In this document: piece after piece, positions 34,826-46,749 of the stretch
Layout of the letters: each line of letters begins with the position of its first letter
How positions within the stretch are numbered: the stretch's first letter is position 1
Source: Haemaphysalis longicornis
Taxonomy: Eukaryota; Arthropoda; Arachnida; Ixodida; Ixodidae
Length of the DNA: 64,000 nucleotides
Assembly (NCBI GenBank): GCA_013339765.2
Contig: CM023450.1
Location: forward strand, 189,924,688-189,988,687
Direction of reading: 5' to 3'
Notes under the pieces: generated by a model
Databases searched by the model: none
The model's input: the letters and a program-made list of their open reading frames with translations, nothing else
What the model was told of the DNA's origin: nothing
Program-made: the position numbers and the translations under genes

Positions 34826-37080
34826 GTGACTACGCGAACAGGAGTAGGCCATCAGGCCCGCGAAAGACATGAGAACATGCCGAGCCGTTTGCCCAGAACG
34901 AACTGTGTTTATTTTCACAAACCGGCCACTCGCCGCTGTGCCATGCATGCACGGCTGAACACAAAACTATCAGCGCCGCGTGGGTGCGTGAGGCATGAGG
35001 TATCAATGCAGGCGAGCGAGGAGGCAAGCGACGTCCCCCCGGTGACTGACTGTTATCCCAAACATCCGAAAAGAATTAACCGAAAGAAAAAGCGTGGGGT
35101 GACTAAGATTACCTACATAAACATGCACGGTGGCAGATCACGGGAAAAATGGTTAGAGGTTCGCGGTCAACTAGAAAAAGAAAAAAACTGAAGCATATTC
35201 CTTTACAGAAACTTTTCTTCGAGATTTAGAAGAGCCCCAGCAATGCATGAATATATATGGCAAGGCTGTAACAGAACCGTAGGTACTAGAAAAGAGGGAT
35301 GGGTTGGCATGCTTATTCAACAGGGAGCCAATTGGCACAGAGTAAACGAAAACTGCGAAGAACATATGTGGGTTAAGGGCACGATAGCAGGAAGAGAAAC
35401 GCTGTTGGGAGTCGCCTATCTGTAGTCAGGGGATGACAGAGAGGTTAGAGAAAAGAATGAAAAACTGGTAGGCTGCATTACGCGGGACCTCGATCAGTTA
35501 AGACAATCGGGAGAAGTGATTCTAGTGGGAGACATGAATGCCCACATTGAGGACCTGGACGGATACACAGACCGCAACGGCAAACTCGTACTAGATATGT
35601 GTGAAGAAAATAATCTAATTGTAGTAAACAGAAAGAATAAATGTGAGGGATACATTACTTGGGAACGAGGGGAAAAGCAGTCCAGTATAGACTACAGCCT
35701 CCTTTCAGAAGGAGTGTATGAAAGGTTGACTCTAATGGAAATAGATGAAATAGGTGCCCACAGTTTAGGAAGTGATCATAAACGGACAACTTTGACTTTT
35801 GGAAAAATGAAAGGTCACAACCTGAAAACGGTGGTACACGACTTGAAATTAAATGATCAGCAAATGGCTAATATTGCCAAAAGCCTGGAGACGGAAATCG
35901 AGAGACAGCCTAGGGAAGATTGGGAATACAGAGAATTGATTGGTTTCATTCAAGGAAAGATGAGGAACGGGAACGCGAAAGAGCGCAACTACTGGAAAGG
36001 AAAAAGAAAACCAAGAAGCTGGCGGAACAAGGAAATCAAGGAAGCTATATCACGAAGGCAGCAAGCATCGAGAGAGCACAGGGAGGCCAAGCGAGTGGGA
36101 ATGAAAACAGAGGAAATAACTTTGAAGTGGAATTGGTACCGCCTTAAAAAGCTGGAAGTACAAAAACTTGTACAGCAAAAACTTAAACGAGAAAGTGAGC
36201 GATGCGTCTCGAATATAGGGAAAAGGATAAAGGCGCGCCGAGAAAGTTTTGGAATCATGTAAAGGAGCTAAGGAAAAAGACCAAAGAAGTACAACGTCAT
36301 GTCACAAACGCTGAATGCCAGATACTAAAAGGGGAAGAAGTCGTATTTCACATACGCTCAATGATACAAGAGAAGTTCAGAAGAACGGAGAGAGGACTAC
36401 AGCATTCAGAGAGTGGGGCAACTGAGGTGCGTACAGATAGAGATCTAAAGTTGGAGAATCTAAACTGGAAAAAAGCCGAAGAAAATGTTCCAGCTAATAC
36501 GGCAACAGGGACGGATGAAATTCCTATACGGCTGGTCAACCTACTCGGTCCAAAAAGCAAGGCACAACTGATTCGAGCAATCGAAAAAGTGATAAAAACT
36601 AAGCAAGTACCGGACAATTGGCGTAAGAGCAGGATGAAGATGATATATAAAGGTAAAGGAGACAGGGCTGATGCCAATTCGTACAGGCCTATTACAGTTA
36701 CCTCAGTGGCATACAAGCTGGCAATGCAAGCCATAAAAGCAGAACTACAGGCGTGGAAGAGGGGAACAGCATACTGGGAGAACTACAAAATGGTTTCAGA
36801 CGAGACAGACGCTTAGAGGACAATTGATTTGTCCTAACCCAATGCATAGAGTTGTCAATGACTCCGGAGCGACCACTATGGATAGCATTTCTCGATTTAA
36901 AGGGAGCCTACGACAACGTAGATAGAGAACTTCTATGGAGCATACTTGAGCGGGAGGGATTAGGCCAGGACTTCATACAGCTGTTACAGGGAATTTACAA
37001 TGAGAGCGAGGTGGAAATTACCTTGGAGGACGAAGAATGCACGGAACCGGTAGTCACAAATAGAGGTTTAAAGCAGGTTG

Positions 37081-37125
37081 CTGTTCATGCTGTTCATGCT
37101 GTTCATGCTGTTCATGCTGTACATG
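37081..37125 (+). repeat. 9-bp tandem expansion inside LINE RT
   Basis: CTGTTCATG occurs four times exactly and once as CTGTACATG. It replaces the expected GCPLSPLLF motif region between RGLKQ and the following MARLERKLEG, and translates as a repeating VHA pattern. Confidence 0.9.
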
Positions 37126-37581
37126 GCTAGACTAGAAAGAAAGCTTGAAGGCAGTAAAATAGGATTCAATATATGTTATAGCCGCAAAGGACAGGAAGTG
37201 GAACAACATATCCCGGGACTGATATAGGCAGATGACATAGTACTACTAGCAAATAGCAAACAGTGTCTGCAACAGCTCACAGATATCTGCGGGGAAGAAG
37301 CCACTGAACTGGGTTTAGAGTTTAGCACAGCAAAGTCAGGAATTCTAGCTTTTAATGACAACGCCCGTATAGACTCGGTATTCGTTCAAAAAGCAGCAAT
37401 ACCGTGGGTAACGGAATACAAATATCTGGGTTAAACGAAGGTCAGGCGTATATAAAAACTCATGAGGAGCATTTAAGAATGAAAGGCAGAAGAAACACCT
37501 CTATGATGAAGTGCAGATATAAAGATATATCTCACAGATATATATCATCGCACAGATATATAGCGAAAGAGATAAAGAATG

Positions 37582-37681
37582 NNNNNNNNNNNNNNNNNNN
37601 NNNNNNNNNNNNNNNNNNNNNNNNNNNNNNNNNNNNNNNNNNNNNNNNNNNNNNNNNNNNNNNNNNNNNNNNNNNNNNNNN
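37582..37681. other. Assembly gap, exactly 100 N
   Basis: A run of exactly 100 N, the conventional placeholder for a gap of unknown size. It lies within the 3' part of the LINE, between sequence rich in AGATATAT and the LINE 3' end. Confidence 0.99.
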
Positions 37682-37891
37682 AAAAGCAGAGGGGGAATAT
37701 TGCCTAGGACAGTTACCACCTATAACAGGGAACAACGTATTTCGGACCTAAAAAGCTTTAGTGCCTGCCCTAACCAGCGCTTGTATTAAACCAAGAGTGT
37801 AAAACATGGTTGCATTAGTCTTTTTTGGTAAGATGACATGTCATCGCCCCGCTTCAAAGGGGAAAAAATAGCAATCATCATCATCATCATC

Positions 37892-40230
37892 AGTGCAGCA
37901 AGAAAGGTTTTTCTGTTAAGTAAGGGTGACTACCCAAGAATAGTCGAAAATCTAGAAGACCATTTCCCTTTTGTTTGAATGCCTAGCGGAGAACTATAGT
38001 CTGAATGATTTATTACTTAACTTTAAGGACAATTTGCTAGCCCTCGTAGATAAGTATATACCTACAAAACAAGCCGGCAAGCTTCGGCAAGTAAGACGCC
38101 ATGAATGACGTCCAGTTTTTTTAGATTAATTAAAGAAATCTGGAAGCAGTGACCACGTGAAAGAATTACAAGCGTTAATCCAGCAGTATAAATCGTGTGT
38201 GTAAAGCTCAAACTCGAAATTTTTGAAGACCTCAGCAATAAAATGAAAAGTAATTCAAAGCGTTTTTGGCATTATATCAAAGAGTGTGGATCTGATCATG
38301 TTGGACTGGCTGAACTAAATTTTAATAATATGGTTGTACTTGATAAGGAAGCTGAAGCCACTTGTTTAAACAAATATTTCCAATCCGTTTTCTTGCCCAA
38401 GCTTGACGTTCCTTCAAAACCCCACCCAAGCACGAGTCCGCCGATGCCACCTATAGAACTCAGTGTCCGTGCCATATGCTATCTTCTACAAAACCAAGAT
38501 CAATCCAAAGCAGTTGGTCCGGATGGCATCTCTCCTGGTATTCTAAAGCGATGTGCACAGCCAATTTAAGTTTATTTCATATAATTTATTCAAAATCCTT
38601 TTGAAAGGGAACTTTACCCGAAGATTCCAAAATTTCTCATGTTGTTCCTGTTCATAAGGGTGGCTCAAAAAACACATAACAAATTATCGACCCATTTTAT
38701 TGACGTCAGTGTCATGAAAGGTTTCGAACACATTTTATTCAAGCACATATTGACCCATATTACTGCTAATATTGTATTGATAAATGAGCAGCACGGTTTC
38801 CGCGAAGGTTTTTTTTTGTACTAGGCAACTTGTAGAGTTCTTTCACGAGCTGACTTCCAACGTTGATGTAGGTGGGCAAGCAGATTGTGTGTTTGTCGAT
38901 TCTTGAAAGGCCTTCGATACCGTGTCACACTCTCTTCTGCTCGCTAAATAACAGACTTTAAATTTTGACCAAAATGTGCCTATCTGGATAACCAATTACG
39001 TGTTGAACAGGCGTCAATGCGTGCTTTTCAATTGGAAGTGTTCAGCCTATGATAATGTTACATCAGGCGTACCCCAAGACTCTGTACTTGGGCCCCTGTT
39101 ATTTTTCTATTTTTGTAAATGGTATTTCTGTGGGCATTTCGTCGCGCATACGTTTATTTGCGGACAATTGTGTTTTATATCGACAGGTTCGGAACGAAGG
39201 TGATGGTGCTTCTTTGTAGAACGATTTCGATTGTAATACACCGTTGTGCCAGAGGTGGCTAATGACGTCAAAACCAAAAACGTGCGTTCACATGCGTGTT
39301 TCAAAAAAAAGAAACCAGTAGTAACGGCATACACCATTGATACACATACTGTTGCTACCGAACCAACATGCAAATATCTTGGCGTTGTTTCGTCGCATCA
39401 TTGCTCATGGAATGCAAATGTTGATCACACCCGCCGCGGTTGCTCAGTGTATAAGGCGTTGCGCTGCTGAGCACGAGGTCGCGGGTTCGATTCCCAGCCG
39501 TGGCGGCCGCTTTTCTGATGGAGGCGAAAAGCAAAAACGCCCGTGTGTACGAGATTTCGGCGCACGATAAAGATCCCCAGGTGATCAAAATTAATCCGGA
39601 GCCCTCCACTACGGCGCGCCTCATCGCCTGCTTTTCGTCGGCGCGTTAAACCCTACAATCATCAGGCAATGTTGATCACGTTGTTGGTAAAGCTGCAAGG
39701 GCTCTAAACCTCATTCAGAAGAACCTAAGATGGGCCCCCAAACATTAAAAATACGGCCCACCTCACAAGTATTAGACCGACTTTGGAATACGCATGCCCT
39801 GTGTGGGACCCAATACAGGCGAACTTGATTGATAAGCTCGAAAAAATACAGGACAGAGCTGCGCGGTTTGTTTTAGTGCGGTACCAGCGGGAAGAGAGCT
39901 GCACAGCTATGAAAGCTGAATTGGGTTGGGAATCCCTTTCTTTGCGCAGGAAAAAACTGCGTATGAAGTTGTTTTTTTCTGTCTTTCATGGGCAGACTGG
40001 AATTGAGCGTCATAACTATTTCAGTGTACCCAGTTACATATCTAGTCTACATGACCACCGACACAAAGTGAAACAGTATCGTGCAAGGACAACCATGTTT
40101 TACAATTCGTTTTTTTCGATGACCATTAGAGATAAGAACCGGCTGCAAGACAAGCAAGTGTGTAGTATGAACGAAGAATTGCTTTATTCCAGTCTGTAAA
40201 CCCCCTGCTGTAACGCCCTTGTTGGCAAAG
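37892..40230 (+). pseudogene. CR1/Jockey-like LINE ORF2 with inserted SINE
   Basis: Frames read DKYIPTKQAGK (38050) and KELQALIQQYK, then MKSNSKRFWHYIKE, AICYLLQNQDQSKAVGPDGI (RT N-terminus), QHGFREGF, DSXKAFDTVSHSLL-type sequence at 38900 (catalytic Asp region), SGVPQDSVLGPLLFF (motif B) and, broken, the LFADN region near 39150. After CKYLGV and SWNANVDH the SINE intervenes; the LINE resumes with VVGKAARALNLIQKN and MEYACPVWDPIQANLIDKLE at 39783, ending LLYSSL at 40199. Frameshifts and stops throughout. The endonuclease is missing. The downstream 3' end meets the tail of an opposite-strand LINE at about 40230-40265. Confidence 0.8.
39431..39667 (+). mobile_element. tRNA-derived SINE (Ruka-like)
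   Basis: The head is tRNA-like with an A box (TTGCTCAGTGTATAAGGCG) and a B box (GGTTCGATTCC), followed by a tRNA-unrelated body (GGCGAAAAGCAAAAACGCCC, AGATCCCCAGGTGATCAAAA, TTAATCCGGAG) that matches my memory of the tick SINE Ruka. It is flanked by a perfect 12-bp target duplication, AATGTTGATCAC at 39417-39428 and 39668-39679. It is inserted in the coding region of the surrounding LINE, in the same orientation. A tRNA gene is excluded because the 3' half continues into the SINE body and the acceptor stem is imperfect. Confidence 0.9.
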
Positions 40231-41179
40231 CGGGGCACTCACCGGATAAACAATGAAGAACAAACAAGGATTTTAGCAGGCTGGTTACAGACATATTTTT
40301 TTACAATGTTGGCACTCAAAATACATACTAGAAAAGAAAAAAAACAAATGCAACAGCAAGGTATGAATAATCAGGTAAAATTTGCTGGAAGCAACAATAA
40401 GTACGACTCGATATCTTAGTTATTAGTTCATTCCACTGAGTTATGGTGCGCGGAAAAATAGAATATTTGAAGCAGTTATTTCAGGCCCGGAAAGGGGTAA
40501 TTGTCAGTTGATGCCTTTGGCAGGTGGCGTGTTCAGAGGAAAATGAAATATCGGTAACATCAAGCTTGTAATGCCCTTCAATTACTGTTAAAGGAATTTC
40601 AGTCGTATTGAACAATTTCTTTCGGTAAGTGAAGGCTCATTGGCACAAAATAAGGGTTCCGTTATAGAGGTGCGTCCAAAGCTTTTCAAGATAACGCGAA
40701 CTGCCTTTTCTGCACGTTTTCTAAGTTAGTTATGTTAGTTTTAGTGAAGGGGTCCCAAACAATCACCCAATATTCTAACATTAGGCGAATGATATTTTTG
40801 TACGCTAGAGCCCGCACCACGGAATTAGAATGTTCCAAAGCTCTTCGAAGAAAAAATAGTTTTCGGTTAGCGTTAGTAATTACGGAATCAATATGTTTAG
40901 TCAAGTTAAGGTCATTGGTATTCCAAAGGCCAAGATACTTAACTTTAGTTACCTCAGAAAGGGCGGTCGAATAATAAATACTAAGGGTTTTTTTGCTGGT
41001 TATTCACATAAATACTGTTCAATCGAGGCTAATTGACATCTGCCACAAATCACACCACTCAACAATTGTAAGAAAAGCACTATTTAGAACGTTTTTATCA
41101 TTTGTATTGGATACCTCAGAATATTTGACATAGTCATTAGCGCACAACTTGAGTGTAAAAGGAACTTCATTCACAATAT

Positions 41180-41600
41180 TGCCGCGAACCATACATTGGG
41201 TTTGTTTATTTGTGTTTTGCTTTTACCGCCCGGCTGCGCCGGTCTGTGTTATCTCTGCACCAAGGGAAGCGCGTGTTCCATTCTTTCTTTCTGTGCCGCA
41301 TGTGTTATCTGTTGTGATAGGGAGAGCATTCCGATCTAACGTGAACAGCCCAGAATAATCTTCTTGGATCTACTATGTTCTCGATGCGAATCGACGTTTC
41401 GAGAACCACGCGCGCTAAAAGATAAAAACCTGCAGTGCGGACGCCGGGGCATTCGATTCGACGACACTCGCCTGTGCAAGTCACTTTGTTGACCGCTGCT
41501 TCGCCGCCTCTGTATTCTTTGAGTTGTTAGGGGAGCACAAGTTCGCTCCAATAAACGTGTTTCTATTCAACACAACTGCATCGTCCTTGTCTTCGTGACA
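41180..41600 (+). repeat. 5' LTR of Ty3/gypsy element
   Basis: Starts TGCCGCGAACC, ends CTTCGTGACA; 421 bp. Contains AAAAGATAAAAA as a possible TATA-like site and CCAATAAACGTG as a poly(A) signal near the 3' end. It differs from the 3' LTR by about five substitutions and four single-base gaps, all four being bases missing from this copy. Preceded by ATAT at 41176-41179. Confidence 0.95.
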
Positions 41601-41602
41601 TC

Positions 41603-41620
41603 TGGTAGAGGTGCGGGGTA
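41603..41620 (+). promoter_or_regulatory. Primer-binding-site-like sequence
   Basis: TGGTAGAGGTGCGGGG starts two bases after the LTR end, the usual place and TGG start for a site complementary to a tRNA 3' end. The tRNA was not identified. Confidence 0.5.
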
Positions 41621-41630
41621 CGCACCCTTC

Positions 41631-42960
41631 ATGCCCACTACAACCTCGAAAAGCCGCCAAGCCAGTCCAACAAGAGCCAGCCCCGCCTGCAAGATTTACC
41701 ACCCGAGTTGGGTTTTGATGCCAGAAGGGCCCAAGAAAAGGAACGCTGCAACCAACACCATGGTGCAAGAAACAACGTCGCCAATCGTCCTGCAGCAGCC
41801 CCGGGAACCGCCATCGTTCCGAGGAGCCCCCGCAGAAGACCCAGAAGAATGGTTGGAGAACTGGAGCGCGTCCGGAAATTCACCAGGTGGGACGACGCAG
41901 AAACGTTCCGGCACGTTTTCTTTTACTTGGAAGATTCGGCTCGCACTTGGTTTCGAGAACCACCAGAGCTCCTTGACAAACTGGGCTCAGTTCAAAAGCG
42001 AGTTTACTAAGACCTTCACTACCGCCGTGCGGAAAGAAAGAGCCGCCCTTTTGTTGGAAACGCGCACGCAACACCCCAACGAAGGTGGCGTGATCTTCGT
42101 TGAGGAGATGAAGCAGCTATTCGCCGCGTGGACCTCGAAATGACGGAAGAAAAGAAGTTGCGCTTCTTAATGCGCGGAGTGAAGGAGGAACTGTTTGCTG
42201 GACTTGTCCGAAATCCGCCCAAAACCGTCGCCGAATTCGTGACTGAAGCCAGCACCATTGAGAAGCCTCGAAATGCGGTGCTAAGCAGTATGACCGCAAC
42301 TTTGTTGGCGCGGCGAATGCGAACGACTTTGGCAGCACGCGGATCCCGGCCGACAGCCTACGCGAGACTATCCGCGCAATAGTGAAGAGAGGAGCCTGCG
42401 GAAACTTCTCCCAACGGCCGCCGCAGCCCCAAGTCGCTTCCTCACCGACGTGATTAGAGAAGAAGTGCAACAAGCGTTGGGAACTTCTACGCCATCCCAG
42501 GTACCCCGAGAGCCACAAGCTATGACATACTCCGCGGCTGTTCGTCGACCCCGCCTGCTTCCAACACGCCGTCAAGAGGCCCCGCCGTACCGCCGCCCAC
42601 TGTCACCCGCCCGACCCCCCGGTAGCCCGAAACCAGGACGCCGAGGAAGACGGACGTATGGCGAACTCCCGATAACCGTCCTCTGTGCTACCACTGCGGA
42701 GAGGCCGACCACATTTACCGTCGCTGCCCATACAAGAGACTCGGACTGCGTGGTTTCTCCGTCGACGCACCTCGCCCTCTCCCTGGCCAACGACCACGTG
42801 AGATCGACGAGTATCTAATCTGAAACCAGCCGTGGCCCAGCGCGTTTCAACCGTTCGCCGTCGCCCTACCCCTACCAATCGCCGAACCGCCGTAGCAACG
42901 CTGACTTCGCCCGTGGAAGGTCCCCCAGCCCACGCGGGGGAAACTAAAGGCGGCAACTTC
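41631..42960 (+). pseudogene. gag: gypsy gag: capsid-like region and CCHC zinc knuckle
   Basis: Initiation is probably at MPTTTSKSRQASP (41631). The gag core continues through DPEEWLENW, then in a second frame FTRWDDAETFRHVFFYLEDS and ARTWFREPPELLDKL, then back to NWAQFKSEFTKTF, then EKKLRFLMRGVKEELFAGL and PKTVAEFVTEAS in a third. This is the usual retrotransposon gag layout. A CCHC knuckle, CYHCGEADHIYRRC, is encoded at 42686-42727. At least four frame changes separate these blocks. The product would form the intracellular particle that packages element RNA. After the knuckle the sequence is arginine/proline-rich without clear motifs up to about 43160. Confidence 0.85.
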
Positions 42961-43170
42961 TGGAGGTAAGTTGCTCTTACGGCGAAAAACTAGAAACCCT
43001 CCAACGACGCAAGGACGCGCTGAAGACAGTGATTCACGACATGCCCTCATCCCGACGACCCGACTAACCCTGACGAGACTCCCGAACACGACGACAGACT
43101 ACACGGCGCGACGCGTACCCGACCTGACCGAGACGTCCGTTGAGGAAGACGACGACAACGACGATGCACA

Positions 43171-43700
43171 GTGCCCGACCATCAACACGTACAAGCAGAG
43201 ATACGACGCCCCGACGAACCCGGAACTCGAGGACGACTGCATCTGACGTCAAGGTGTCCATCGACGGCTTTGGACGTAGTCGCCCTCGTAGACACGGAAG
43301 CTGACTATTCGGTAATGAGCGGACCATTTGCGTCTAAACTGAAGAAAGTTATGACCAGATGGGACGGTCCGCACATACGCACAGCAGGAGGCCACCTCGT
43401 GACGCCAAGTTGGAACGTGCACATCGCGCGTCACCATAGACGGCACAACGTACCCTGCGGCTTTCGTCGTTCCTGCCTAACTGCTCCCGCGACGTGATTC
43501 TCGGAATGGACTTTTTGACGGACAACGGCGCAATAATTGATCTGCAGACCAAGTCGATAACATTTCCTCCAATCACTCCACGACGGCCGCAGCCGAACCC
43601 GATCACCGTGCTGCTGTCAGGATCGCCGACGATCACATCACCCTGCCACCCCGCGCAAGCTTGATGATCGCCGTCTACTGTGAGGATGCTCCTTCTGACA
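43171..43700 (+). pseudogene. pro: gypsy aspartic protease
   Basis: The active-site region reads VALVDTEADYSVMSG (43278-43320): the catalytic D-T-G triplet is D-T-E here (codons 43291-43299), which would be inactivating if real. GGHLVTP follows, and after a frame change NCSRDVILGMDFLTDNGAII, the conserved ILGMDFL strand near the protease C-terminus. The domain would process gag-pol. The glycine-to-glutamate change needs a single base (GGA to GAA), so it could be mutation or error. Confidence 0.8.
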
Positions 43701-43730
43701 GCGACGCTATCGTAGAGAGCTGATCGAAGG

Positions 43731-45480
43731 TTGCTTCTCGACCGCGGTGTCTCCGTCGCAAGAGGCATTGCGCACTTTAAGCAACGCCAATCTCACGTTT
43801 TGGTCACTAATTTCACCGAAGAGTACCAGCATTTAAACAAGGGAGCTGCAATTGCGTTCCTCGAAGAAACGCAAGAAGCAAGTGATGTGATCGCATTCGC
43901 CGACTTTGAACGCACACCCGTAGAAACATTCAAGCTCCCGCAGCCATTCGACGTGAATCCGGCGCTACCGCAAGAACAACGGAAAAAATTATTGGCTTTG
44001 CTGCGTCGCTATAGCGAATGTTTTTCGTGAGCGCAAAACTACGTCAGACCCCTCTAGCGAAGCACCGAATAATAACCGAAGATGGAGCCCGACCTACCCG
44101 ACAGTCACCGTACCGCGTCTCTTCACACGAACGGGAAGCCATCCGGACTCAAGTCGACGACATGCTGAGCGATGACATTATACAGCCATCCGAAAAGCCC
44201 CCTGGGCTGCGCCCGTCGTACTCGTAAAGAAAAAGACGGCACATTAGGGTTTTGCGTTGACTACCGGCGACTGAACAAAATCACGAAAAAGGACGTGTAC
44301 CCCCTGCCCCGAATCGACGACGCCCTCGACCACCTCTGCCACGCGAAGTACTTCTCATCGATGGACCTGAAGACCGGCTACTGGCAAATTGAAGTGGACG
44401 AGAGAGACCGAGAGAAGACTGCATTTATAACCCCAGACGGCCTATACGAGTTCAAGGTGATGCCGTTTGGGCTGTGCACAGCACCAGCGACGTTTCAAAG
44501 AGTCATGGACACTGTGATAGCTGGCCTTAAGTGGCACACCTGCCTCGTATACCTCGACGACGTAGTGGTATTCGCCCGGACTTTCGACGAACACCTTGCA
44601 AGGTTGGAGTCTGTACTCGAGGCCATTCGTACGTCGGGGTTGACGCTGAAGCCTGAAAAGTGCCGTTTCGCATACGGGGAACTCAAGTTCTTGGGCCACG
44701 TCGTCAACGCCGCGGGAGTCCTACCTGACCCGGCAAAAACTTCAGCCATTGCGAACTTCCCAAGGCCGAAAGACAAGAAGGGCGTGCGAAGATTTCTCGG
44801 GCTGTGCGCATACTACCGGCGCTTCGTCGCAAACTTCGCAGCATTGCAGAGCCACTCACGCGCTTGACGAAGATAGCACCCCTTTCAGCTGGGAAAACGA
44901 CCAAGAAAAAGCATTCGGCGAGCTGAAAAAACGCCTGCAAAGCCCGCCGTGCTCGCTCATTTCGACAAAATGCCGAAAGGAAATGCATACGGACGCCAGT
45001 GATATAGGCTTGGGTGCCGTCCTTGTCCAAAAGCAAAGCGGCTGCGAAAGGGTAATCGCCTATGCCAGCCGTGGTCTGTCGAAGGAGGAGAAAAACTATT
45101 CTGCCTCTGAGAAAGAGTGCCTGGCTATTATTGGGCGATTTCAAAATTTCGCCCATACGTGTATGGAAGGCATTCAAGGTTGTAACAGACCACCATGCGC
45201 TGTGTTGGCTCGCCAATTTGAAGGACCCCTCTGGCCGTCTTGGGCGGTGGAGCTTGCGCCTGCAGGAGTTCGACGTTACAGTCGTTTATAAATCCGGCAG
45301 GAAACACTCCGACGCCGACTGCCTGTCCCGCGCCCCCGTCGACCCACCACCACAAGACTCTGATGAAGACAGCGCGTTCTTCGGGATCGTGACGGAGAGC
45401 GACCCTAGCCGCCCAGCAGCGTGCCGACCCCGACTTACGCGTCATAATCAAGTACCTCGAGGGATGCAACGTTGCCGTTC
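43731..45480 (+). pseudogene. pol: gypsy reverse transcriptase and RNase H
   Basis: Linker LPQPFDVNPALPQEQRKKLL (about 43938-43995) leads into RT: ITEDGARPTRQSPYRVS, then after a frame change KKDGTLGFCVDYRRLNKIT, SSMDLKTGYWQIEVDE, FKVMPFGLCTAPATFQRVMD and the catalytic VYLDDVVVF (YLDD at 44550-44561), then LKFLGHVV and FLGLCAYYRRFV. RNase H begins near 44880 with FSWENDQEKAFGELKKRL, MHTDASDIGLGAVLVQ, YASRGLSKEEKNYSASEKEC; after a shift VVTDHHALCWLANLKDP and RKHSDADCLSRAPV. The RT core at 44172-44867 is intact for 231 codons. Frame breaks at about 44030, 44215, 44860, 45170. Confidence 0.92.
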
Positions 45481-45533
45481 CTAGGACCTTCAAACGCAGC
45501 TTACAAGCATTCAGCCTGAGAAACTCCGTCCTT

Positions 45534-46664
45534 GTGAAGAAGAATTTCAGCCTTGGAACAAGAGCGAATTACCTTCTCGTCATCCCCGCGGACCTTCGTG
45601 ACGAAATTTTGGAAGCGTGCCACGACGACCCGTCTTCCGGACATCTGGGCACAGCCCGCACTATTGGAAAAATCAAGGCGAGGTACTACTGGCCCGGCCT
45701 TACCTCTGACGTCACCCACTACGTCCGGAGCTGCCGTGACTGCCAGCGACGAAAAACGCCGCCGACAAGACCCGCCGGACTTCTGCAACCGATCGCCGTC
45801 CCATCGAGACCATTTCAACAGATTGGAATGGACCTTTTAGGCCCGTTCCCTACGCCACGATCACAGAACAAGCGGATTGTCGTAGCGACAGACTACATGA
45901 CGCGCTACGCAGAGACCGCCGCTCTTCCGAGGGGGACTGCACAAGAAGTGGCGAAGTCCTTTATAAGCCAAGTTGTGCTGCGACATGGAGCCCCGGAAGT
46001 CCTAATCACAGACCGCGGAACGGCATTTACTGCGGAGCTGAGGCAAGGAGTATTACGCTACAGCAACACGGATCACCGAAGAACGACGGCGTACCACCCC
46101 CAAACGAACGGACTAACAGAACATCTGAACAAGACAATCGCAGATATGCTGTAAATGTACGTTGACGTTGAACATAAGACTTGGGACGAAGTGCTCCCGT
46201 ATGTCACGTTTGCGTACAACACGGCTATCCAGGAGACGACACAGCTGACGCCGTTCGAGCTTGTCTACGGTAGAAGGCCGACTACGATGCTCGACGCCAT
46301 GCTTCCGCACGTAGAAGACGACGACCTCAACGCCGACGTGCACGGATATCTTCAACGTGCGGAGGAGGCCCGCCAGCTCGCTCGAGTTCGTATAACGGAC
46401 CAGCAGCTGGTGGATGCGGGCCGCTACAACCTCCGACGCGGAGACGCCGAGTACCAACCAGGGGATCGTGTGTGGGTTTGGACTCCCATCCGACGACGCG
46501 GACTCAGTGAGAAGCTCCTGCGACGGTATTTCGGACCCTACCAGATTCTACGACGTGTTGGCCAACTTACCTACGAAGTGATCCCCGATGGTGACTCCGG
46601 CACATCACGACGACGCACGCGGCCTGAACTCGTCCACGTGGTTCGCTTAAAACCTTTCTATTGA
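45534..46664 (+). pseudogene. int: gypsy integrase
   Basis: The zinc-binding HHCC region includes DDPSSGHLGTARTI, YYWPGLTSDV and SCRDCQRRK. The catalytic core has the DDE triad: D in GMDLLGPFPTP, D in VLITDRGTAF, E in NGLTEHLNKTIADML. A TAA stop at 46152-46154 follows ADML, and the same frame resumes with YVDVEHKTWDEVLPYVTFAYN, ELVYGRRPT and the C-terminal RPELVHVVRLKPFY, with GPYQILRRVGQLTYEV before it. The domain order and the GPY/F motif fit Ty3/gypsy integrases. Apart from the one stop the domain is open for about 375 codons. Confidence 0.92.
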
Positions 46665-46730
46665 CGATGACGAACTTTTATTTTCATTTGTTCGGACTGT
46701 CGCTTATGTTAGCATCGGGTCGATGCACTC

Positions 46731-46749
46731 TTAGAGGGGGGGGGGGTAA
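46731..46749 (+). promoter_or_regulatory. Polypurine tract
   Basis: AGAGGGGGGGGGGGGTAA lies immediately before the 3' LTR, the expected primer site for plus-strand DNA synthesis. Confidence 0.85.

Larger units (their letters stand above)
34826..37891 (+). pseudogene. APE-endonuclease/RT LINE with ATC tail, interrupted by gap
   Basis: The endonuclease domain begins VTKITYINMHGG (35102), has TETFLRDLEEP (the TETH motif with H changed to F), VILVGDMNAHIEDLDG (GDxNAH), SSIDYSLLS and SLGSDHKR (catalytic SDH). A linker follows (35820-36260), then a frameshift and the RT: MIYKGKG, SYRPITVTSVAYKLAMQAIK, after another shift WIAFLDLKGAYDNVDREL (motif A), RGLKQ, and ADDIVLLANS, where the residue before ADD is a TAG stop (37225-37227). 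The part after motif C runs into the 100-N gap. The 3' UTR ends in an (ATC)n tail at 37874-37891. A 9-bp repeat has expanded within the RT. No downstream RNase H. The clade is not assigned. Confidence 0.8.

Noticed and set aside
34826..35191. An independent 121-residue host gene
   Set aside because: Its end is the start of the LINE endonuclease (ITYINMHGG), so at least this part belongs to the LINE.
37868..37895. CRISPR-like or regulatory repeat at ATC runs
   Set aside because: Trinucleotide LINE tail; there are no spacers and the genome is eukaryotic.
39431..39520. A tRNA gene
   Set aside because: A and B boxes are present, but the sequence continues into a SINE body, has SINE target duplications and an imperfect acceptor stem.
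43349..43768. Minus-strand 139-residue frame inside the gypsy element
   Set aside because: Antisense of protease and linker; an antisense gene has no support.
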